From Myxococcales bacterium (GTDB lineage Bacteria > Myxococcota > Polyangia > Fen-1088): a stretch of 11,203 nt of DNA. Under the pieces are notes generated by a model, which saw nothing but the letters and a program-made list of their open reading frames with translations, was not told the origin of the DNA and made no database searches. Positions 1-6,032 of this stretch are shown in pieces (position 1 is the first letter of the stretch; every line of letters starts with the position of its first letter). Where the stretch lies: contig PMCR01000225.1 in assembly GCA_003155465.1 (NCBI GenBank), forward strand, positions 1 to 11,203, given 5' to 3'. Both the position numbers and the translations under genes were made by a program.

Positions 1-341
1 ATCTGCAGGTGCTCTGCTCGAAGGTCACGGAGGCTGGCCGCCTGAACGTTCAGGTCACGGTGCAGAACACCGGCAAGGTGGCCGGCGAAGAAATCGTTCA
101 GCTCTACGTCGGCTATCCAAATACTGAGGCGCCCAAGCGGCCGGTCAAGGAGCTCAAAGCCTTCACCCGGGTCGCGCTCGGTCCTGGCGAGAGCAAGGAT
201 GTCCAGCTCTCTGTGCCCGCGAAGGATACCGCCTATTGGGGCACGACCGGCTGGGTGGTCGAGAAGAAGGTGCACAAGGTCCTGGTGGGGCCGAGCGCCG
301 ATCCAACTCAGCTCTTGTCAGCAGACTTCACCATCCAGTAG
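1..341 (+). CDS. Glycoside hydrolase family 3 (beta-glucosidase-like), C-terminal fragment
   Basis: This is the 3' end of a gene that enters from the left edge; the frame is open from base 3 to the TAG at 339-341. The visible ~112 residues match the fibronectin-III-like C-terminal domain of GH3 enzymes. The sequence shows the typical N-T-G-x-V-A-G-E-E-I-V-Q-L-Y-V strand, then R-P-V-K-E-L-K-A-F and L-x-P-G-E-S-K-D-V. GH3 enzymes carrying this domain are mostly beta-glucosidases, or xylosidases and related exo-glycosidases that release sugar from the non-reducing end of oligosaccharides. The catalytic domains lie outside the window, so the substrate cannot be judged. The barrel gene downstream begins 47 bp after the stop on the same strand, so the two may be co-transcribed. 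The family call is fairly sure; the substrate is unknown. Confidence 0.85.
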   Translation, partial: LQVLCSKVTEAGRLNVQVTVQNTGKVAGEEIVQLYVGYPNTEAPKRPVKELKAFTRVALGPGESKDVQLSVPAKDTAYWGTTGWVVEKKVHKVLVGPSADPTQLLSADFTIQ

Positions 342-388
342 AAGGGGCCAGACTGCTGTTCACGAAGGCGTTGAACTAGGATATTCCC

Positions 389-1798
389 ATGCACAGATCG
401 AGCCTTCTTGGTCGGGTGTTCACCACTGTGTGCCTGCTTGCCGGAGCTGGGCTCTTCGCGCCCGCTGTCCGAGCCCAAAACGAAACACTAGAGGACTTCG
501 GGGCACCCTCGTCAAACCCCGCCGCCCCCGCGCCAGCGCGTGCGGTTCCTGCCTTGCCGGGCCCACCGCCTTCATCAGAGAGCGCCGCGGTCTCGCCACC
601 TGCGAGCGCATCCAAGCCCACCGCGCGCACCGGCGCTCCCGCCGAGGCCGGTCTTCCCGGCTGGATGTCGTCGCCGCCGGGGCCGATCGTGTCGGGGCTC
701 GACTGGCACGGCAACCTCGAACTCGACGACGGCTATGTCAAGTACTCGTGGAACACAAGCGCTCAACCGGAAATCGTCTACGATTCGCGCGGCCGCTTTG
801 TCCTCGGCCCGATGCTCACCCACAATCTAGGCCGCGGGTTCCTAGGCCGCGACTTCTTCCTGCGCGTCACCGGGCAAGTCGTGGCTTGGGTTCAAGAAGC
901 CCTCGACCGCTACCAGATCAACGCTGACGACGTCTATGTCCAGGTCGGGCAGCAGGGACTCTGGGACTTTCAGGCAGGTCGGTTTCTTACCTGGCGTGTC
1001 TTCCGCAAGGGCCTGGGCTTTGACTTGTACACCCTCGAGGATACCGGGGCGCGCATCGAGCAGGGAAACTTCGACCCAGTGAGTGGTTGGTTCCCGCATA
1101 TGTACGAGGTCAACACCATCTTCTTGCGGGACTCGGGAGCGGTGCCTTCATCCCGCGCCGCGCTTCACTTCTATCCGACCTCGTGGTCGGGGATCGAGTT
1201 GGTTGGATCCTACGGCCACCTGCCAAACAACCAAGACGTGTTAGGTGGCCGATTGGCTGCCGGGATCAACCTGAAGTATTTCAGTCTGCTGGTCGGGGGA
1301 GAATACCAAGTTGGGTCGCCAGATCAGCGGATAGGTGCACTCGATACGACTACATTGGTTTGGGTTCCATGCGACAAGTGCGCCACGGCGAAGAATTACG
1401 GGGCTGGCGGCAGCTTGGCCCTTACCCCCGTGCCACAGATCGAGATCGCCGTCAACCTCGCGTATCTCGAGCACAAGGAATGGACGGCGACGGCAGCGCT
1501 CAGGTCCAACAGTATGCGTAGCGTGGGCGGCTATCTGCAACTTGATGCCGGCTCGCTCCTCATCAAGCGCTCGCTCATTCTGGGTGGTGCGTTCTTCCGA
1601 ACCGAAAACACCAACCAGGATGATGACTATTGGTGTCACGATCAGTTTGCCGCCTACCTTGCCTACCCCCTCGGCTTCAACAACGCAGTCGTGAAGCTGG
1701 TCTTTTCCAAAGCCACCGGATACCAGCAAGGCCATGCTGGCGATAAGCTCGACGCCGATATGTATTCGCTGCGCCTTCGCTTTGCCTACTACTATTGA
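389..1798 (+). CDS. Exported outer-membrane beta-barrel protein, unknown function
   Basis: A 469-residue protein. The ATG at 389 is preceded by AGGA at a usable distance and opens a clear signal peptide, a hydrophobic core after R9 ending in A-V-R-A-Q near residue 30. Residues ~36-100 are Pro/Ala/Ser-rich and probably disordered. From ~104 to the end there are alternating polar/hydrophobic, aromatic-rich strands and Gly-rich turns, and the chain ends in F-A-Y-Y-Y. Such an aromatic C-terminus is the usual outer-membrane insertion signal, so a porin-like barrel of roughly 360 residues is the best reading. A C-D-K-C motif at residues 328-331 could be a disulfide in an external loop. I do not recognise a specific family. 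Its closeness to the GH3 gene suggests a sugar-related channel, but that is only inference. A separate promoter at 1886-1914 argues that it is not part of the following metal operon. Confidence 0.78.
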   Translation: MHRSSLLGRVFTTVCLLAGAGLFAPAVRAQNETLEDFGAPSSNPAAPAPARAVPALPGPPPSSESAAVSPPASASKPTARTGAPAEAGLPGWMSSPPGPIVSGLDWHGNLELDDGYVKYSWNTSAQPEIVYDSRGRFVLGPMLTHNLGRGFLGRDFFLRVTGQVVAWVQEALDRYQINADDVYVQVGQQGLWDFQAGRFLTWRVFRKGLGFDLYTLEDTGARIEQGNFDPVSGWFPHMYEVNTIFLRDSGAVPSSRAALHFYPTSWSGIELVGSYGHLPNNQDVLGGRLAAGINLKYFSLLVGGEYQVGSPDQRIGALDTTTLVWVPCDKCATAKNYGAGGSLALTPVPQIEIAVNLAYLEHKEWTATAALRSNSMRSVGGYLQLDAGSLLIKRSLILGGAFFRTENTNQDDDYWCHDQFAAYLAYPLGFNNAVVKLVFSKATGYQQGHAGDKLDADMYSLRLRFAYYY

Positions 1799-1885
1799 GG
1801 CCCACTGCCGAAGGCGCGCCTGTCGTGTGCCACTATTCGATCCACCTCGGGTGAGCCGCATTCCTAGTCCGGCAACACAAGGGTG

Positions 1886-1914
1886 TTGACGGGCGCGCGC
1901 ACCTCGGGTATTAC
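1886..1914 (+). promoter_or_regulatory. Sigma-70-type promoter of the nickel/cobalt uptake operon
   Basis: TTGACG at 1886-1891 and TATTAC at 1909-1914 are separated by exactly 17 bp. The -35 matches the consensus at five of six positions and the -10 at four of six. Transcription would start near 1921, leaving a leader of about 40 bases before the ATG at 1961. It lies in the only sizeable gap (1799-1960) before the ECF operon, so it is the obvious candidate to drive nikK through cbiQ. The call rests on consensus matching alone. Confidence 0.55.
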
Positions 1915-1930
1915 GGAACATCGATTCGTA
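1912..1930 (+). promoter_or_regulatory. Imperfect 19-bp dyad over the -10/start site, possible operator
   Basis: The sequence is TACGGAACATCGATTCGTA. TACG at one end pairs with CGTA at the other, and six of nine base pairs around the centre (1921) are complementary. It overlaps the end of the -10 element and the expected transcription start, where a repressor would block the promoter. A metal-responsive repressor would make sense for a nickel/cobalt operon. The arms do not match the NikR consensus I know, and dyads this short can arise by chance. Confidence 0.25.
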
Positions 1931-1960
1931 CTATTGACGGTTCCGTCCGCGAGAGGCCCC

Positions 1961-2668
1961 ATGCGCACGAAGCGGCTGCTCTTTCCCCTCACCATCGTCT
2001 TGGTCCCGTTGCTGTGGGCGGCCACGACCCGCGCCCACGATTTCTGGCTCGAGCGGCAAGCCGGCGCGTTTGTCTTGCGCTACGGTCATCATGGCGGCGA
2101 GGTGCTGGCCCTTGACGCGGCCAAGATCAGGACACTCACCTGCCGCACGGGCGCGCAGGCCCCACGCAACGTTTTGGCCAGCGCCACGGTTGCCCCCAAG
2201 CAGCTCACCTTTGCGGGAAACTGCGCGCTCGTGTCGGCGTTCCATGACGGCGGTTACTGGTCGCTAACCCCCGACGGAGAGAAGAACCTGCCCCGCAACC
2301 AGGTCCCTGACACGGTGAAGTCCTGGCGCTCGCAGCAGTTCGCCAAGTGGGTTGACGTTGATTCGCCCCTGGCCGGCCAGCCCCTGGGTGACGCCTTCGA
2401 GATCGTACCGGTCAGCGACCTGGCCAAGGTGAAGTCCGGCGACAAGGCGACCTTTCGCGTTCTCCTGGCGGGCAAGCCGCTTTCCGGCGCCACCCTGGCC
2501 ATCGATCACAAGCCCCTCGGAGAAACCGACGACCGCGGCGAGGTGCGGGTCAAGGTGCGCGCCACGGCGGTCGAATCGGTGAGCGCCTCGTTCCGACGCG
2601 GGCTGAAGACGCCCGAGGCGGACAGCGAGGTCTTCGAGGCCAGCCTCACCTGGGAGGTGGCACGTTGA
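1961..2668 (+). CDS. DUF4198 / NikK-like periplasmic protein of an ECF nickel/cobalt transporter
   Basis: A 235-residue exported protein. The frame is open further upstream, but the ATG at 1961 is preferred. GAGAGG precedes it, the promoter at 1886-1914 overlaps the upstream extension, and translation from here gives a perfect signal peptide (R-T-K-R, then a hydrophobic run, then T-R-A). Predicted cleavage after A25 leaves a mature protein starting H-D-F-W-L-E, the hallmark start of DUF4198 proteins found beside nickel/cobalt transporters. A Y-G-H-H-G-G motif at 41-46 could also bind metal. The C-terminal part (~160-230) resembles a carboxypeptidase-regulatory-like beta-sandwich with G-x-P-L-S-G-A and D-D-R-G-E-V. 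In NikKMLQO-type systems such proteins are accessory periplasmic components for nickel uptake. This is the first gene of the operon, and its stop overlaps the start of the next gene. The family call is good; the exact role of NikK proteins is little defined. Confidence 0.82.
   Translation: MRTKRLLFPLTIVLVPLLWAATTRAHDFWLERQAGAFVLRYGHHGGEVLALDAAKIRTLTCRTGAQAPRNVLASATVAPKQLTFAGNCALVSAFHDGGYWSLTPDGEKNLPRNQVPDTVKSWRSQQFAKWVDVDSPLAGQPLGDAFEIVPVSDLAKVKSGDKATFRVLLAGKPLSGATLAIDHKPLGETDDRGEVRVKVRATAVESVSASFRRGLKTPEADSEVFEASLTWEVAR
2653..2667 (+). promoter_or_regulatory. Strong ribosome binding site fixing the TTG start of the NikL-like gene
   Basis: GGAGG at 2653-2657 lies seven bases before TTG at 2665-2667. 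The TTG overlaps the TGA of the upstream gene (TTGA). No ATG or GTG at this distance would give the signal peptide. The strong site and the overlap therefore support a rare TTG start with translational coupling. Confidence 0.6.
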
Positions 2669-3144
2669 CCCCACGTCGGGTTGGCTGGGCGTTGGCGGCG
2701 CTGCTTCTCGTGGCGCACACCCCGGCGGCCCGCGCCCACGAGGTTCTGCACACCGTCGAGCGCGGCAAGGCCATTGCTGTGAGGGCCTTCTTCGTGGACG
2801 GCGAGGTGCTTGCGTACACCGAGTACCAGGTATTCAGCCCCGCCGATCCGCGCATCCCGTACCAGAAAGGCCGCACCGATCGGTCTGGCTACCTCGCCTT
2901 CGTGCCCGACGCGCCGGGCGCTTGGCGCGTGAAAGTCACGGACAGTACCGGGCACGGTCTTGATCTGGCGGTGGACGTGGCCACGCCGGGCGCGGACCTG
3001 CCCGGGTCCGCGCGCCCGGCCGCGCAAGGCACGGACCTGGCCTCCTGGGCCTTTGCCGTTCGCCCCATCTTGGGCGTGGGGCTCATTGCCGCGCTGTTTG
3101 CCGTGCTGGTTCTTCTGTACCGAAGAAAGCGATCGGCCAAGTGA
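2665..3144 (+). CDS. NikL-like accessory protein of an ECF nickel/cobalt transporter
   Basis: A 159-residue protein beginning at a TTG that overlaps the preceding stop. It has an N-terminal signal peptide ending A-A-R-A, so the mature form should start at H25 (H-E-V-L-H-T). A small beta-sandwich follows, with G-E-V-L-A-Y-T-E-Y-Q-V, then G-R-T-D-R-S-G-Y-L-A-F-V-P-D, then P-G-A-W-R-V-K-V-T-D and G-H-G-L. That series is characteristic of the NikL-type accessory subunit. The C-terminus has one membrane span (~133-151) followed by a basic R-R-K-R tail, so the domain is held on the outer face of the inner membrane. In the family it assists the NikM substrate-binding component. Its stop overlaps the start of the next gene (GTGA), which indicates tight co-translation. 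The fold and family are well supported by motifs; the choice of nickel over cobalt is inferred from the NikK/NikL pairing. Confidence 0.82.
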   Translation: MTPRRVGWALAALLLVAHTPAARAHEVLHTVERGKAIAVRAFFVDGEVLAYTEYQVFSPADPRIPYQKGRTDRSGYLAFVPDAPGAWRVKVTDSTGHGLDLAVDVATPGADLPGSARPAAQGTDLASWAFAVRPILGVGLIAALFAVLVLLYRRKRSAK

Positions 3145-4145
3145 AGAGACTCGCATTCGCCGTCGTTCCTGCCCTGGTCCTCGCCGCGCCGCCCGCGCAC
3201 GCCCATCACGGCGTGGCCGCAGTCGGCCTTTCCGAGCCCGAGGGCCCAGGCGCGGCGCTGGAGACCACGGCTGCGTTGCCGCTGCCCAAACACTTCGCCT
3301 TCGCCATGGTGAAAAGCGAGTTCGTTTCGTTCCAGATACGCAACCGCGCGGCGTTCCCGGAACAGAAGGACTTCTCCTGGTTCAACATGGTCGCGCTGGG
3401 CTTCGGCATCACGCCCTGGCTGTCGGCCTACGTCTTCCAGCCGTACAACGTGAAGTCGGCGGACGGCGGCATCGGCCCCAACCCGGGCCTGGGCGACACG
3501 AATCTGATGCTGGCGTTTGGCTGGAAGTGGGACGAAGGACTGAAGCTGATTCCCCAGAAGGAGAGTCTGGACGAGCTTGCCGATTGGCATTTCCTGCTGT
3601 GGGCCTCATGCACGCTTCCCGTAGGGCCAACCGAGAAGAACGACGACCGCGGCGGGCGCTTTGCCCCTGACATGCAGACCGGCTTCGGCGAGCCCAGCCT
3701 TGCGCTCGGGCTGGCGGTGCTTAAGCAGGTTTCCACCAACTTCACAGCCCTGGCCGAGCTCAACCAGCAGCGCTTCTTCACCCACGACTACAGCTTCACC
3801 CGGTACAGGTTCGGCGCAGAGTCGCGCGTCAACACCGCGGGCGTGTACCGCATCCATGCCAAGGGCCACGTGCGCCTTGACGGCGTGGCCGAACTTCTCG
3901 TTCTCAACCTGCAACGCGATCGCCAGGACGGCGGACAGGGCAGCCTGACCGCACTTTCCGCCTCAGGCGGCACCATCCTCTACGCCAGCCTGGGTGGGCG
4001 CCTCTACCTGGGTCGCGCGGCCATCGCGCTCGGCGCCAAGCGCGCCGTGCTCAAGAGTCTCAACGAAGGCGCGGACCAGCAGGGGTCGGAGGGACTTGAA
4101 AACGTGCGCCTGTCCCTGTCCCTCAGCGTGGCGAGTCCACTGTAG
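3141..4145 (+). CDS. Outer-membrane beta-barrel protein in the metal-uptake operon (candidate Ni/Co channel)
   Basis: A 334-residue exported protein starting at a GTG (3141) that overlaps the TGA of the NikL-like gene. The signal peptide ends A-H-A at residue 21, leaving a mature N-terminus H-H-G. The rest shows beta-barrel features: repeated amphipathic strands, Gly-rich turns such as G-I-G-P-N-P-G-L-G-D-T-N-L-M-L-A-F-G, and A-P-D-M-Q-T-G-F-G-E-P-S. These are reminiscent of the 'transporter'/phenol-MetA-like outer-membrane family. Unlike a classical porin it ends in S-P-L, without an aromatic last residue. TonB-box and plug-domain features are not visible, so it would be a passive or facilitated channel rather than a TonB-dependent receptor. 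Its place between NikL- and CbiM-like genes strongly implies a role in nickel/cobalt entry, but that rests on context alone. Alternatives are a structural or sensing barrel. Confidence 0.75.
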   Translation: MKRLAFAVVPALVLAAPPAHAHHGVAAVGLSEPEGPGAALETTAALPLPKHFAFAMVKSEFVSFQIRNRAAFPEQKDFSWFNMVALGFGITPWLSAYVFQPYNVKSADGGIGPNPGLGDTNLMLAFGWKWDEGLKLIPQKESLDELADWHFLLWASCTLPVGPTEKNDDRGGRFAPDMQTGFGEPSLALGLAVLKQVSTNFTALAELNQQRFFTHDYSFTRYRFGAESRVNTAGVYRIHAKGHVRLDGVAELLVLNLQRDRQDGGQGSLTALSASGGTILYASLGGRLYLGRAAIALGAKRAVLKSLNEGADQQGSEGLENVRLSLSLSVASPL

Positions 4146-4160
4146 AGTTGCGAGCCCCCG

Positions 4161-4793
4161 ATGCACATCCCCGACGGATTCCTCGCGCCGACCATCACCC
4201 TGCCGGCCTATGCCATCTCGGGCCCCTTGTGGGTGTGGGCGGCACGCAAGCACTTCGGGCCCAACCAGGTGGAGACCTTGCCTGCGGTTGGGGCGCTGAC
4301 CGCCGTGGCCTTCGTACTGCAGACGATCATGATCCCGGTGCCCGGCGGAACCTCCACCCACCTTGTCGGGGCGGCACTTTTGGCCCTGGCCCAGGGACCC
4401 CTTCAGGCCTTCGTGTGCGAGTCGCTGGTGCTGCTGGTGCAGGCCTTGTTCTTCGGGGCCGGGGGCATCACCGTGCTCGGCGTGAACGCCCTGGCCATGG
4501 GCCTGCTGGGGCCGCTTTGCGCATGGCTGGTGTTCCGGGGCTTGCGGCGCGCCTGGCCCAGATTGGCAGCCTTTGTGGCGGCCTACCTCGGCATGCAAGT
4601 GTCCACCCTGGCCGTCGCGCTGACCTTGGGTCTGCAGCACCACCTGTCACCCGCGATCTTCCCCACGCCCTTGCCCGTGATGTTCACCGCCATGATGGTG
4701 CCCAGCCTCACGGTAACGGGGATTGTCGAAGGCCTGTACACCATGCTGGCCCTGCGTCTGCTCGAACGCGTGCGGGGCAAGGTGGCGTCGTGA
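4161..4793 (+). CDS. cbiM: CbiM/NikM, substrate-binding membrane component of ECF Ni/Co transporter
   Basis: A 210-residue, multi-span membrane protein beginning M-H-I-P-D-G-F-L, the invariant start of CbiM/NikM proteins. In this family the amino terminus, His2 and a further His bind the Ni2+ or Co2+ ion. The second signature, P-V-P-G-G-T-S-T-H-L-V-G-A, is at residues 59-71 with conserved H67. The third, G-I-V-E-G-L-Y-T, is at 187-194. The length fits the family, and about six to seven hydrophobic helices are visible. It gives the transporter its metal specificity and works in complex with CbiQ and CbiO. No separate CbiN gene is seen; the NikL-like gene upstream probably takes that accessory place. 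It starts 15 bases after the barrel gene and ends in a GTGA overlap with cbiQ. The sequence does not decide nickel against cobalt; NikK/NikL neighbours favour nickel. Confidence 0.95.
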   Translation: MHIPDGFLAPTITLPAYAISGPLWVWAARKHFGPNQVETLPAVGALTAVAFVLQTIMIPVPGGTSTHLVGAALLALAQGPLQAFVCESLVLLVQALFFGAGGITVLGVNALAMGLLGPLCAWLVFRGLRRAWPRLAAFVAAYLGMQVSTLAVALTLGLQHHLSPAIFPTPLPVMFTAMMVPSLTVTGIVEGLYTMLALRLLERVRGKVAS

Positions 4794-5353
4794 AACTCGG
4801 CCCGCGTAGAGGCCGCCTGCTCCTCGCCGCCTGGTTCGCGGCCTGCTTCGTCTTTTCCGCCATCGCTGATCCGGTCTGGCTTGCGGCGCTGCTGGCTGCC
4901 ATGGTCCTCGTGTTCTGGAAGCAGGCCTCGCGCGCGGCCCGCCGGACCGCTGTTTCCGCGGTTCCCCTCACCCTGTTTCTCATCCTCGCGTCCTGGGGCT
5001 GGGTGCACGTGGTGGCCCAGCAGACACCCGACCTGCGCGCCTACGCCGCCCTGGCCCTGCGCACGACCCTGATCGCCTTCACCTCGTTCGCGGTCCTCGC
5101 GCGGGTCGACCTGCTGGCCGCGCTCCAACCTTGGCCCACGCTCAGCCGCCTGCTCGTCATCATCCTGGGCCAAGTCCACGCCCTGCGCCTGCTCGTCACC
5201 GAATCGCTCCTCGGGTTGCGCAGTCGCCTGCCCCGCAAGCCGCGCGCCCTGGACGCAATTCGCGGCGCCGGCGGGATCACGGCCACGCTGCTGACCCTGG
5301 CCACCAAGAACGCGCGTGACATTTCGGACGCCCTGCGCTCTCGTGGCTTCTAG
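4790..5353 (+). CDS. cbiQ: CbiQ/NikQ, transmembrane coupling (T) component of ECF Ni/Co transporter
   Basis: A 187-residue membrane protein starting at the GTG that overlaps the cbiM stop (GTGA). The frame is open upstream to 4148, but that part overlaps cbiM and is its shadow. Several hydrophobic helices fill residues 10-130. A basic region (S-R-L-P-R-K-P-R) follows, then the coupling-helix motif A-R-D-I-S-D-A-L-R-S-R-G-F at the very end. That motif corresponds to the Ala-Arg-Gly motif that contacts the ATPase in T components. The protein stops immediately after it and is therefore shorter than typical CbiQ (about 220-250 residues). The stop position also occurs in the duplicated end at 7661-7723, so the short form looks native rather than truncated. 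CbiO should follow but is displaced by about 2.4 kb. Confidence 0.9.
   Translation: MKLGPRRGRLLLAAWFAACFVFSAIADPVWLAALLAAMVLVFWKQASRAARRTAVSAVPLTLFLILASWGWVHVVAQQTPDLRAYAALALRTTLIAFTSFAVLARVDLLAALQPWPTLSRLLVIILGQVHALRLLVTESLLGLRSRLPRKPRALDAIRGAGGITATLLTLATKNARDISDALRSRGF
5291..5353 (+). repeat. 63-bp direct repeat, left copy (3' end of intact cbiQ)
   Basis: This segment, from CTGACCCTGG to the TAG stop of cbiQ, recurs at 7661-7723 in the same orientation with 57 of 63 bases identical and no gap. The mismatches are at 5305, 5308, 5312, 5327, 5333 and 5347. Similarity fades on the upstream side within a few codons and stops abruptly after the TAG. The two copies bracket the opposite-strand gene pair. 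Confidence 0.92.
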
Positions 5354-5406
5354 CTGACCGGTCGTGATTCGAGGACTAGCACTTTCTTCTCCCCTCTCTC
5401 TCGGAA

Positions 5407-5420
5407 AGCCCTCATGGGCT
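5407..5420 (-). terminator. Weak hairpin at the end of the TPR gene
   Basis: On the minus strand AGCCC-ATGA-GGGCT is followed by TTT. It is a five-pair, four-base-loop hairpin that overlaps the stop codon of the minus-strand TPR-like gene. It could stop transcripts leaving the mannanase/TPR pair. The U-tract is only three bases long, so this is a tentative call. Confidence 0.28.
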
Positions 5421-5958
5421 ACTCTGGCGGGCTGGGCGGATTGGGCGGGTGGTTCAGCAGGTGGCGGTCGACGTCGGCGGCAAAGTGATTACCTGGATAC
5501 TTCTTGACCATGACCCTGGCTGCTTCCTCGGCCTCTTTGTAGCGCTCCATGTTTGCCAGGGACTTGACGAGGTTCCATTCGAATTCAGGCGCGTCGGGGC
5601 TGTCTGGAAACCGAGCCACCGCCTCTCTCGCCAATTGCAGCGACAAGGGAGGGTCCGACGCTGCCAATTCGTGAAGCTTCGCCATCAGCGAAGCCTCATT
5701 CAGGACCACCCCAGCGTCCTTCCCCGTGGCGTGTCGATGCTTGGGCGGGACGACAGGGGACGGCGCCGGAGGTGGGGCTGGGGCAGCTTTCGCCAGGGCC
5801 GCGTCGAGCCTCGGGGCCGGCGGGGTGGCTGCAACTGTCTCGTCCCCCCCGATTGGCGACGGTCGCGCCCGCTTATCCCGCAGGGCGAACGCGCCCAGCA
5901 CAACCGCCAGCGCAATTACGCCGAGGGCTCCCAGAGATACCATTGCAGGCTTGGACAT
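5419..5958 (-). CDS. Membrane-anchored protein with C-terminal TPR-like repeat, unknown function
   Basis: A 179-residue protein. I chose the ATG at 5958, preceded by GAGAAAG. The frame extends to a TTG at 6009, but that adds only an Arg/Ser-rich piece without a ribosome binding site. Residues 6-26 form a single membrane span followed by R-D-K-R. Residues ~33-75 are Ala/Pro-rich and probably span the periplasm. Residues ~88-170 are helical, with spacing like tetratricopeptide repeats: L-A-R-E-A-V-A-R-F-P-D-S-P-D-A-P and A-R-V-M-V-K-K-Y-P-G-N-H-F-A-A-D-V. This resembles the C-terminal TPR part of YbgF/BamD-like proteins, which act as protein scaffolds. It ends P-P-N-P-P-S-P-P-E. It lies 74 bp downstream of the mannanase-type gene on the same strand and may share its transcript. 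No catalytic residues are visible. Confidence 0.72.
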   Translation of the reverse strand: MSKPAMVSLGALGVIALAVVLGAFALRDKRARPSPIGGDETVAATPPAPRLDAALAKAAPAPPPAPSPVVPPKHRHATGKDAGVVLNEASLMAKLHELAASDPPLSLQLAREAVARFPDSPDAPEFEWNLVKSLANMERYKEAEEAARVMVKKYPGNHFAADVDRHLLNHPPNPPSPPE

Positions 5959-6032
5959 GGCTTTCTCGACCGACGCGCTGACCCTACTTCGGTGCTCACG
6001 CAAAGACAAACGCGAACGCGCGAACCCAGTTT

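Noticed and set aside
389..927. Long overlapping open frames on both strands across the barrel gene, including 199-927 (+) and 1241-1921 (-)
   Set aside because: They are Arg/Pro-rich, lack known motifs, and are typical alternate-frame openings in GC-rich DNA. The frame at 389-1798 has the signal peptide and barrel pattern.
1799..1960. Cobalamin or nickel/cobalt (NiCo) riboswitch ahead of the metal operon
   Set aside because: The leader after the promoter is only about 40 bases, too short for these riboswitches, and I found no conserved cobalamin box in the gap.
5291..5353. A transposon-type target-site duplication
   Set aside because: At 63 bp with six mismatches and gene-end content, it is far longer than the short duplications made by transposases, and no inverted repeats or transposase are present.
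5356..5363. GACCGGTC palindrome after cbiQ as a terminator
   Set aside because: It is only an 8-bp palindrome without loop or T-tract.
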